Assembly: GCA_026710525.1 (NCBI GenBank)
Contig: JAPOQT010000004.1
Coordinates: forward strand, 1 to 22,532
Length of the DNA: 22,532 bases
Origin: Pseudomonadota bacterium
GTDB lineage: Bacteria; Bdellovibrionota_B; Oligoflexia; Oligoflexales; Bin106
Direction: 5' to 3'
A program made the translations under genes and the position numbers. Within the stretch, counting starts at the first letter, position 1. Every line of letters begins with the position of its first letter. The notes beneath the pieces are model-generated. The model did not search any database and was not told the origin of the DNA. It saw only the letters and a program-made list of their open reading frames with translations. This document shows positions 8,358 through 14,974 of this stretch, one piece after another.

Positions 8358-9917
8358 TTAAGATTTTCCAGCCTCACATTTAGAGCTAATATTAAACACG
8401 TAGCCACCTAACTCATCTTCCCAGTACTCGCCAATAAACGGCCAGTATTCAAGTTTTTGTCCGACTTTTAATTCTTGAAGACCACCGATAAAGTTAGTTC
8501 CTGATTGATCCCCTGACTCGTAAATTTTAAGTTGGGAGCGAAGTTTTGATATTTTGCCCAGGTTGATTTCTAATTGGATAAAATCGGTTTGAGCAGTGAG
8601 TTTTTGTAAGTATCTTCGGGATCCTTTTGCTACTTGGAAAAGATTTTTGCCACCAGTACGCACAGCTACAGAACGCTTTTTCTCTAAAAACAACGATAAA
8701 TCATCCTCTAGCCCAACAGATCGCCAACTCGATGGGTTGTTAGATAGTTTAGCGAGCTCGTTTTCAGAACGTCGTACAGTGGCTTGGGCTGATTTAAAAA
8801 TATTGGTATAGGAGAGAGTGTTCAGTATTGGCCATGCTTTTTCATATTTATTCAGGGTGCCCTTTTTATAGGCCTGGACCAGGTTAAAAAACTCAACAGG
8901 ATTATCACCATACTCTTTTAGGACGCGACGTAAGCTAATATTCAGCGGCTTATAAGTTGCTCGAAACAATCGCTGTGATTTCTTCACTTCTTGAAAGCGG
9001 CAGAGCCGTAAAAAAGTAATAGCTTGGAGAATATAAGCCTCTGGATAGAATCGGTCTTCATAGAATGGTGACAGTATAGTATGAATGTTGCCTAAGACAT
9101 TGTTATGTTTTTTGAGGATAAAAAAGGCCCAGGCAGACTCAAAAATACTGTCGAGCCAATATTCACTATCCCTTTGAATATTGGCATAGTTCTGAAAAGC
9201 TTGACGGAAATTCTTTTTTTCGTAATTAACACGAGCAATATTCAGGTATGATTGGACTCGGAGAGTGGGTGATCCTAGGGCAGATGTTTTGAAATATTTG
9301 ATCGCCTGACTGTGAGAACCGGTAATTGTTGATACCACACCTAAATGGAATTGAGCCTTATAATAGTATGTGCTTGAGCTGCCAACACGACGAAAGTTTT
9401 CAGCAGCTCCTCGCCATTTTCGTTTACTAAATAGTTCTATGCCACGGTAATAGAAATAGAAGCCACGAGCTGATCCAGAGATCTGAGAAGGGTTAAGATT
9501 CTTCGAAAATAATTGAATAGCGTGGGAGCGTCCGAGGCCTACTTGGCTGTCGATGCGGCCGAGTGCCACCATTGATTCTCGAAACTTGGGATTCTTAGAG
9601 CCTTCTAGAAAAATGATTGAGTAGAACTTAGAAGAAGAGTAAGGGAGATCAGCCTTTTCTAAAGACCTAGCTAAGCCATAAGTGGCACGGTCTTTTTCGG
9701 TTTTGTTTTTGGGATAAGAATATATCTTAAAAAATTCAGGAGCAGCTTCGAGGTATCGCCGCTGTTTATACAACTCAGTTGCTTTTTTAAGATCAGCAAA
9801 GCTTGATTCAGGAAAGGCTAGGAGAGTGATGAGCATACCAGTAAAATAGATGGCGATCTTAGGCCACTTTAATAACAAAACACGAAGTATGCTCGCTTGA
9901 TGAAATTGTGTTAGCAT
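8358..9917 (-). CDS. Secreted TPR protein of the Agl-Glt-like cluster (GltC-like candidate)
   Basis: 519 aa. The N-terminus has a long basic n-region and then IAIYFTGMLITLLAFPESSFA, with a likely signal peptidase cut after Ala41 giving DLKKATELYKQRRYLEAA. An internal ATG at residue 28 would leave too short a signal, so the first ATG, with GAGGAAGAC just upstream, is preferred. Helical repeats extend to about residue 330, for example AQFHLGVVSTITGSHSQAIK followed by YLNIARVNYEKKNFRQAFQN. After a basic helical stretch, the C-terminus holds the compact motif WPFIGEYWEDELGGY at 492-506 and one Cys at 514. This Trp/acid-rich ending is not TPR and may be a binding patch. The gene sits second of three TPR genes behind the motor and barrel genes. 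Among Glt proteins, GltC is the best fit by place and type, but this is a guess from context. The 141-bp upstream gap is one of the largest in the operon and may hold extra control elements. Confidence 0.85.
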   Translation of the reverse strand: MLTQFHQASILRVLLLKWPKIAIYFTGMLITLLAFPESSFADLKKATELYKQRRYLEAAPEFFKIYSYPKNKTEKDRATYGLARSLEKADLPYSSSKFYSIIFLEGSKNPKFRESMVALGRIDSQVGLGRSHAIQLFSKNLNPSQISGSARGFYFYYRGIELFSKRKWRGAAENFRRVGSSSTYYYKAQFHLGVVSTITGSHSQAIKYFKTSALGSPTLRVQSYLNIARVNYEKKNFRQAFQNYANIQRDSEYWLDSIFESAWAFFILKKHNNVLGNIHTILSPFYEDRFYPEAYILQAITFLRLCRFQEVKKSQRLFRATYKPLNISLRRVLKEYGDNPVEFFNLVQAYKKGTLNKYEKAWPILNTLSYTNIFKSAQATVRRSENELAKLSNNPSSWRSVGLEDDLSLFLEKKRSVAVRTGGKNLFQVAKGSRRYLQKLTAQTDFIQLEINLGKISKLRSQLKIYESGDQSGTNFIGGLQELKVGQKLEYWPFIGEYWEDELGGYVFNISSKCEAGKS

Positions 9918-9994
9918 GTCTTCCTCTAACCATGATATTCCAAAGGGTTTTTCGGTGGATTCATGACACCATAACTACCTGGAACTATCTTGAT

Positions 9995-10043
9995 TTATCG
10001 ACTGATAAAATATTCTCGAACGTTACCTCCCTGATTATCGACT
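9995..10043 (+). repeat. Pair of TTATCGACT direct repeats 40 bp apart inside the operon gap
   Basis: The nine-base sequence TTATCGACT occurs at 9995-10003 and again at 10035-10043, start to start 40 bp. Each is followed by bases that make a small dyad: TTATC-GACT-GATAA at the first copy, ACTAAT-T-ATTAGT beginning in the second copy. The pair lies in the 141-bp gap upstream of the 519-aa TPR gene (minus strand). Forty base pairs is close to four helical turns, which would suit a protein bound on one face, but the repeats are short and could arise by chance in AT-rich DNA. Confidence 0.3.
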
Positions 10044-10058
10044 AATTATTAGTTAAGT

Positions 10059-10901
10059 TTAAAAAAATCGTGATATTCCTAGCTTAATCGACACATTACT
10101 TTCGAGCTCATTTCTACCGGTTACTTGTTTATTATCATTGCAAACACTGTCTTTTGTGTTGCTCCAAAACCCCATGTAGTTGATATCCCATCTAATGGCC
10201 ACATGTTTATTAATAAAGATTTTTTGGCCGCCACCAACAGCCATGGTAGGGTAGTTAGCAACCCGAGTTGTGGCAGCTTTTCGGCTTGCTTTTGAGCCAC
10301 CTTCAGCCGATTTACAGTCATCAGAGGTATATTCAATTCCTGAAATACCACCTCCAAATGTTAGGAAAAAATCAAAATAAGTGAGACGACTTCCGAGTTG
10401 AAATTTACCGTAAACAGGAGTAATGAGGAAGGAGCCAAGGGCAACATGTTGGGTTCTGTGGATAATGGTTCTAATACTAAAGGGTCTGGTTTGTAGAATA
10501 TTTTTTTCTTGGCGTGGTACCGAAACACCAAAGTTTCCTGAGCCTTCAAAAGCTATGCCTTCGCTAAGATGATAAGTGAGATTCATGTTGCCATGAAAAA
10601 TATAAATAAACGAGTGATTGACAATGGCACTGCCCTGCAAGCCTAGTTCGAATTTGCCACTCTTCGTGAAATACTTTGGTCGGATCACTCTAATTTCAAT
10701 GTTATTAAAACGCTCTTGATCGTTGGCTTGCACAGTGTCTGTTGGGATGATGAATAGCGCAGAAAAGCCACATAGTATGAGAGAGGTAAAACGGAGAAGA
10801 TATCGTCTTATGAAAAAGGAGATAGCCCTCCTGTGGCCTATCCAGTTACTAGGATGCCAGATGGTATATTGACTATGATGAGATTGCTGATGATGAGTCA
10901 C
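10059..10901 (-). CDS. Outer-membrane beta-barrel protein of the gliding-type operon
   Basis: 280 aa. The start codon is GTG, with AGGA nine bases upstream. A long His/Gln-rich and basic n-region (1-37) precedes a hydrophobic core and a likely cut after Ala59 (TVQA-ND). The mature protein opens NIEIRVIRPKYFTKSGKFEL and continues with alternating hydrophobic strands (GLQGSAIVNHSFIYIFHGNM, LTPVYGKF-like ITPVYGKFQLG). It ends in Phe, ISRFF, as many outer-membrane barrels do. The 'VIRPKxFxKxGxFEL' opening and 'TPxYGKF' are familiar from the outer-membrane beta-barrel family found widely in Myxococcota and relatives. Two Cys (about 199 and 257) lie in predicted loops. It sits between the motor genes and the TPR scaffolds, so it probably provides the outer-membrane end of the complex. 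No other ATG, GTG or TTG start in frame would give a shorter n-region. Confidence 0.82.
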   Translation of the reverse strand: MTHHQQSHHSQYTIWHPSNWIGHRRAISFFIRRYLLRFTSLILCGFSALFIIPTDTVQANDQERFNNIEIRVIRPKYFTKSGKFELGLQGSAIVNHSFIYIFHGNMNLTYHLSEGIAFEGSGNFGVSVPRQEKNILQTRPFSIRTIIHRTQHVALGSFLITPVYGKFQLGSRLTYFDFFLTFGGGISGIEYTSDDCKSAEGGSKASRKAATTRVANYPTMAVGGGQKIFINKHVAIRWDINYMGFWSNTKDSVCNDNKQVTGRNELESNVSIKLGISRFF

Positions 10902-10958
10902 TTGTTATGGTCCTACATCGGTTAAGTCTTCACATTAGCTAGGAGTTGAGATTCTTCG

Positions 10959-11474
10959 TTATTCATTTTCTTTAATAACCATCAGTTTAAAGCCAAAAAA
11001 ACCTGCTTGCTGTGCGGTTAGCATGATGCGTCTTAAGATAATATATTTGTGAGATTTATCGATTTCCATGGTGAGGGCATCAGGGGTCGAGTCATCTTCC
11101 TCTGATTCCCCTGAGGGTTGTTTTCTTTTTTTATTAGCTTCATTCATTTTTTTGAGCTCTTCGTACAAAACCATGAGTGCTCCCTGACTTTTTTGATAGT
11201 CTGCATAGGTAAAATCGCCGGTGGCTGGATCGAGTTCAGCTACTTTCATGTCGCTAAATCTTAATTCTGATTTTGTCATGGTAACCGTAGGTATCTCATC
11301 AAGAGACCTTAAAGTCACCGAAATAGGGACCTCAAGACCCGAAGTAATATCGTGACTCACGGGATCCGTTGAGAAACTCATGAGCAAAAACAGAATGAGA
11401 ATGGAGAAAATATCAAGCATCGGCATGATATTAAGACTAAGAGCTTCTTCAGCATTTTGACCGACACTAGCCAT
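10959..11474 (-). CDS. ExbD/TolR-family motor protein (AglS/AglQ-like), 171 aa
   Basis: 171 aa. One N-terminal membrane span begins with SLNIMPMLDIFSILILFLLM. Asp21 sits at the position of the proton-carrying aspartate of ExbD, TolR and MotB. The periplasmic remainder includes a hydrophilic insertion (EANKKRKQPSGESEEDDSTP, about 114-133) before the closing segment DKSHKYIILRRIMLTAQQAG, the usual ExbD ending in which two strands flank a helix. AAAGGA lies seven bases before the ATG. It follows the other ExbD gene by 47 bp and precedes the barrel gene by 57 bp. With one ExbB-like and two ExbD-like genes together, the arrangement equals the M. xanthus AglR-AglQ-AglS motor, which drives gliding with the proton gradient. 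Which ExbD matches AglQ and which AglS cannot be told by eye. Confidence 0.9.
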   Translation of the reverse strand: MASVGQNAEEALSLNIMPMLDIFSILILFLLMSFSTDPVSHDITSGLEVPISVTLRSLDEIPTVTMTKSELRFSDMKVAELDPATGDFTYADYQKSQGALMVLYEELKKMNEANKKRKQPSGESEEDDSTPDALTMEIDKSHKYIILRRIMLTAQQAGFFGFKLMVIKENE

Positions 11475-11521
11475 AGGTTATTCCTTTGGGACAATGTGAG
11501 GTTCATAAAGGTCCTGATCAC

Positions 11522-12094
11522 CTAATCGTAATCGGAAAATAATACGTTACCCATGAGAATTTTTGGATAGAGAGTTAAGTTAGGTGTTGATGATAGCCGG
11601 GAACTTTCATCGCTTGATTCGTTTGCCACAGGTAATGGCGGGTCATTTTTATTGAGAAATTTAATAGCATCAACGAGTTTAATTACATTATCGTAGGTCA
11701 CTTCTTTATCAACAAAAAGGCTGAGAATATCTGTTTTCGGATGATCAGATCGAATTTCTATCAGGTAATCATGCATTCGACTCATTCCTCTTTTATTCAT
11801 ACCAAATTTTTTGGTTTTGCTATTTCTCGGATCAGGGGTGTAAAAGGTTTCAACCTCAATGGTTTCTTCATCCACTGTCACATGGATTTTGAAGGTACGT
11901 GCCGGTTTGTCTTCAGGAGTCACTTTGTTGGACAAAAAAGGCACCTGTACTTCTAAGATACCGATTTGGATAAACACGGCAGAAAACAGTAAGAAGGTTG
12001 TGAGTAGAGAAAAAACGTCGATAAAAGGCATCACATTGAGATCAATGGGGCCTTGGTATTCTTGGAGTTTTTTGAAACGTCTTTTTCGAGTCAT
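11522..12094 (-). CDS. ExbD/TolR-family motor protein (AglQ/AglS-like), 190 aa
   Basis: 190 aa. A very basic cytoplasmic start (MTRKRRFKK) is followed by the membrane span PIDLNVMPFIDVFSLLTTFL, with Asp26 in the proton-pathway position. The periplasmic domain is longer than usual for the family. It contains the typical ILSLFVDKEVTYDNVIKLVD segment (the ExbD 'D..v.y..vv.lld' signature), followed by a Ser/Asp-rich tail with ANESSDESSRLSS and a hydrophobic end. The ribosome-binding site is weak. The gene lies 51 bp after the ExbB-like gene. Retention of the Asp in both ExbD paralogues suggests both are active members of one mixed stator and not one active and one structural copy. Confidence 0.9.
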   Translation of the reverse strand: MTRKRRFKKLQEYQGPIDLNVMPFIDVFSLLTTFLLFSAVFIQIGILEVQVPFLSNKVTPEDKPARTFKIHVTVDEETIEVETFYTPDPRNSKTKKFGMNKRGMSRMHDYLIEIRSDHPKTDILSLFVDKEVTYDNVIKLVDAIKFLNKNDPPLPVANESSDESSRLSSTPNLTLYPKILMGNVLFSDYD

Positions 12095-12145
12095 GATAGT
12101 TACTGATCACTTTCTGATAAACCTTAATGAAGGTATTTAAAGGTG

Positions 12146-12823
12146 TTATTCAGCGTTCATGTTTTTCGTTTGGATCTTCATTTTTCTGGTATACAGAAGA
12201 TCGAGTAACTTAGCTGAGTGTTGGTTAATGTCATCGAGAATTTGTTTTTGTTTCCACATGAGCAAACCATAAGCCATCAAACAGATTAGGGCAGTACCTA
12301 AACCAAATGATGTTGCTGTGAGGGCTTCGGAAATACCGGCTGCAAGTTCGGTTTGTTTCTGACTACCGGTGGCGGTGGCTGCTGCATGGAACGAGTGCAT
12401 GAGACCAAAGATGGTCCCTAAGAGGCCAAGAAGGGTGGCGACGTTAGCTGTGGTTGCCAGCAGTGGCGTCGATTTAGTCACACTAGGGGTGACTTCTAAA
12501 TTAGCATGCTCAAGGGCGTATTCAATTTCCGACGGCGAGTGATTGGCTTTTTTAAGTCCCTGAGAAATCACATGGGGAAGCAGGGCTGGTTTGTATTTTT
12601 TACATAAGCGGATACCATTTTCAATGGAGTTATTCATAATGTATTTTTGAATACCACCCATAAACTCTTTCGAGTTTGAAAGGTCGTAGTGGGTCCACAT
12701 CCGAATCACTCGCTCAACAATAATTGCGATTGAGAGAATAAGGGTAAACAATATGCTACACATAACGAGAAGGCCACCTTGATGAAAGGCGTCAACAATA
12801 TTACTAAATAGTCCGACAGACAC
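12146..12823 (-). CDS. MotA/TolQ/ExbB-family proton channel (AglR-like)
   Basis: 225 aa, GTG start with AAGGAG eight bases upstream. The first membrane span is at about 17-37 (LLVMCSILFTLILSIAIIVE), followed by a cytoplasmic helical loop (38-120). Then come the two family-defining spans: TPLLATTANVATLLGLLGTI and, after GISEALTAT, SFGLGTALICLMAYGLL. The small, Thr-containing residues in these spans line the proton path in ExbB, TolQ and MotA. It is the first gene of the eight-gene minus-strand operon and is followed at once by two ExbD genes. It is therefore the pore part of the motor, equivalent to AglR of M. xanthus. A TolQ or ExbB of ordinary TonB/Tol systems is the alternative, but no tolB, pal or TonB-receptor gene is present here. 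Confidence 0.92.
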   Translation of the reverse strand: MSVGLFSNIVDAFHQGGLLVMCSILFTLILSIAIIVERVIRMWTHYDLSNSKEFMGGIQKYIMNNSIENGIRLCKKYKPALLPHVISQGLKKANHSPSEIEYALEHANLEVTPSVTKSTPLLATTANVATLLGLLGTIFGLMHSFHAAATATGSQKQTELAAGISEALTATSFGLGTALICLMAYGLLMWKQKQILDDINQHSAKLLDLLYTRKMKIQTKNMNAE

Positions 12824-12865
12824 TTGAAATACTCCTTCAAATAATTGATTATGACCTTTAAACTA

Positions 12866-12887
12866 GGTGGCGTAGTTTGCCGCCACC
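12866..12887 (-). repeat. GC-rich hairpin in the leader of the motor operon
   Basis: GGTGGCG at 12866-12872 pairs perfectly with CGCCACC at 12881-12887 around an eight-base loop. It stands out in an AT-rich stretch and lies about 43 bp before the GTG start of the ExbB-like gene. No T-run follows on either strand, so it is not a standard terminator. In the mRNA leader it could affect stability or translation; as DNA it could be an operator. Function unknown. Confidence 0.45.
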
Positions 12888-12938
12888 CTGATTGCTTAAG
12901 CGGAAACGTCTTCTATTACGGTTAACTTTAGTGTACCT

Positions 12939-12968
12939 TTAATATTAAAAATTGAGCTAGGCAAACAA
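12939..12968 (-). promoter_or_regulatory. Possible sigma70-type promoter of the motor operon
   Basis: On the minus strand, TTGTTT (12968-12963) and TATTAA (12944-12939) are spaced by 18 bp in an AT-rich patch about 115-145 bp upstream of the ExbB-like start. Three of six and four of six bases match the consensus, so this is only a candidate. It places the GC-rich hairpin at 12866-12887 in the transcribed leader. No repressor site is recognised. The same 294-bp divergent gap must also serve the plus-strand epimerase gene, for which no promoter is clear. Confidence 0.28.
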
Positions 12969-13117
12969 AGGCTTACTCATAATGTTAGCACGATAATCCA
13001 AGCTAGGTAAATCTAGATACTGAGGGATATAACCTAGTGAGAACATCGGCTTAGTCTGGAAAAATATTAGTAGGTTTAAAGAGAAAAATAATCAATGTGT
13101 TAGGGTGAGGGGTCGTT

Positions 13118-13576
13118 ATGTCTTCTTATGTGAAGGTTTTGGGTATTCATCATCTTGGGATAGCTCCCAAGGATCAAGATAAAGCGCGCGATTTTTTTGT
13201 CCAGATTTTTAACCTGTCTTTGGCAAGGGAAGAGGTGGTGACCGACCAAAAGACCCATGTCATGATGTTTAGCTCAGAGAGTGAATCTGTGCGCGAAAAG
13301 ACGGGTAGTAAAACAAAGCTTGAATTACTCAGAGGAACGGAGCCTGATAGTCCTATTGCGAAGTTTTTAGCTAAAAAAGGTAGTGGTATCCATCATCTCG
13401 CCCTCAAGGTTGCTAGTCTCGATGATGCTTTGTCCCTTTTAACTGAGAAAAAGATTAAACTTGTGGATACTAAGCCACGGGTGGGAGCGGCGGGTACCAG
13501 AGTGATTTTTATTCATCCTGAAGCCACGGGTGGTATTCTGATTGAGTTAGTCGAAGACCTTAGGATCAAAGATTAA
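13118..13576 (+). CDS. mce: Methylmalonyl-CoA epimerase (VOC/glyoxalase family)
   Basis: 152 aa, the usual length for this enzyme. Two VOC modules are visible: VLGIHHLGIAPKDQDKARDF at the start and GSGIHHLALKVASLDDAL in the second half, with the ending ILIELVED. The His of the first IHHLG, the Glu of KLELL, the His of the second IHHLAL and the Glu of IELVE are at the metal-ligand positions. The enzyme interconverts (2R)- and (2S)-methylmalonyl-CoA, linking propionyl-CoA breakdown to succinyl-CoA. No methylmalonyl-CoA mutase or propionyl-CoA carboxylase gene is in the window. GAGGGG lies five bases before the ATG. It is 55 bp upstream of the decarboxylase gene in the same direction, so the two may be co-transcribed, though their pathways differ. 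Another VOC lyase is possible, but the pattern fits the epimerase well. Confidence 0.85.
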   Translation: MSSYVKVLGIHHLGIAPKDQDKARDFFVQIFNLSLAREEVVTDQKTHVMMFSSESESVREKTGSKTKLELLRGTEPDSPIAKFLAKKGSGIHHLALKVASLDDALSLLTEKKIKLVDTKPRVGAAGTRVIFIHPEATGGILIELVEDLRIKD

Positions 13577-13631
13577 CCGAAAATTAGGTATATTAAGGCA
13601 TACCTAGAATTCAACAAGTACTGGATTTATC

Positions 13632-14735
13632 ATGATCATCTATGAAGCAGTGGCTCCAGCCAATATTGCTTTGCTGAAATACTGGGGGCGATTGTCATTG
13701 CGTCCGAGAAGAGCTGCTACCCCATCTCTGTCCGTGACCTTGAGTCGTTCGGTGTCGGTGACTCGAGTAGAGGCGATTCCAGAGCAGGAAGCAACGATTA
13801 AGCAGGGTGGTCATCAAGCAAAACAGGTGACCATGTTTTTTCCATGTGCGGACCTAAGCCCGAATCTATACGACCGCATTTCATACTTGCCTCATGACTC
13901 TGGGATGACAAACCAAGTTGACTCACAGTTTCTCGCAAAAATAGCGCAACAGGTCCAGTTTATTAGGAGAACTCTGGGCGGTGACTCAGCCGTGTCAGTA
14001 GTCACAGAAAATAATTTTCCCGTCGGTGTGGGTTTAGCTAGCTCAGCCTCAGGATTTGCTGCTCTCACAGTGGCAACCGCTGCTTGTTTTTGGGGAGTAG
14101 CTGAATTCTCTGATTTTGATCAACCGTCGATTCATAAGTTAGCTATGATGGCAAAAGAGGGTAGTGGTAGTGCTGGTCGGAGCTTGTTCGGTGGTTTTGT
14201 CTCTTGGCGTAGTTCTCAAAATGGCGCCAAAGGTTCTATTGCCCAAGAATTCCCGGCTCATCACATGCCGTTAGCTGATACGATTTTTGTTTTTTCTCAG
14301 CAACCGAAGAAAGTTTCTTCTTCTGATGGTCATCAACTGGCTCAAACGTCCCAACTTTATCAGTTGAGGGTCCAGCGTAGTGAATCTCGTTTTATTAGAA
14401 TGAGACAAGCTTTACTCACTCAAGACTTTACTCATCTTGGTGAGCTGATGGAGCAAGATGCCATAGATATGCATGGTATTTGTCTCACCTCAACACCACC
14501 GGTATCTTATTTGACCGAGGACTCCCTTAAATTTATGAATTGGCTAGTGAGCCAAAGAAATACCGGTCAGTTTGAAGCTTATTTCACGGTGGATGCTGGG
14601 CCAAATGTTCATGTGATTTCAAAGGTTGAGGACCAGTCGGACATTATTAATCGTGTGTTAGAGGTGTTTCAGGTGGAGTCAGTGATTGTTGATCGTATTG
14701 GCTCAGGGCCTCGCTTACAACGCATCACTAATTAG
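13632..14735 (+). CDS. mvaD: Diphosphomevalonate decarboxylase (GHMP kinase superfamily)
   Basis: 367 aa. The start AVAPANIALLKYWGR holds the family's conserved Lys (Lys16). GLASSASGFAALTVA (134-148) is the ATP-binding loop. SGSAGRSLFGG (178-188) contains Arg183, and TVDAGPN (319-325) contains Asp321, the equivalents of the Arg and catalytic Asp required for phosphorylation and decarboxylation. The reaction is ATP-dependent conversion of 5-diphosphomevalonate to isopentenyl diphosphate, the last step of the mevalonate route. Two departures are visible. The usual KYWGK ends in Arg20, and the 'LPxNxSxS' stretch reads RRAATPSLS, so the normally conserved Asn is missing. A related decarboxylase or mevalonate-3-kinase activity is a lesser possibility. 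No other mevalonate genes lie in the window. The ribosome-binding site is poor. The mevalonate route is uncommon in Gram-negative bacteria but is known in myxobacteria, which agrees with the placement suggested by the motor operon. Confidence 0.85.
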   Translation: MIIYEAVAPANIALLKYWGRLSLRPRRAATPSLSVTLSRSVSVTRVEAIPEQEATIKQGGHQAKQVTMFFPCADLSPNLYDRISYLPHDSGMTNQVDSQFLAKIAQQVQFIRRTLGGDSAVSVVTENNFPVGVGLASSASGFAALTVATAACFWGVAEFSDFDQPSIHKLAMMAKEGSGSAGRSLFGGFVSWRSSQNGAKGSIAQEFPAHHMPLADTIFVFSQQPKKVSSSDGHQLAQTSQLYQLRVQRSESRFIRMRQALLTQDFTHLGELMEQDAIDMHGICLTSTPPVSYLTEDSLKFMNWLVSQRNTGQFEAYFTVDAGPNVHVISKVEDQSDIINRVLEVFQVESVIVDRIGSGPRLQRITN

Positions 14736-14974
14736 TGAGCTGTAGCCCGAGTGTTACTTCGTTATCCTATATTTGTCTTGTCTTTAGTGTCATAACAGTG
14801 AGTATATGGGGATCTCACATGATGATCCGAAAGAATGAAAAGCCTCCCTTTCGCTCTCAGCTTGAATCAATCAATGTTTTCATATATAAGAGTGGATAGT
14901 TGCGATGTACTTACAGTCAACCGAGACGAAAAGACATAGATGTCCATCCCATCCTTTAATAAGGAAGACCGCCA

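Noticed and set aside
14736..14974. Purine riboswitch or terminator upstream of guaB
   Set aside because: No purine-aptamer core was found; the only stem (GGATC 14810-14814 with GATCC 14824-14828) is five pairs and lacks a T-run.
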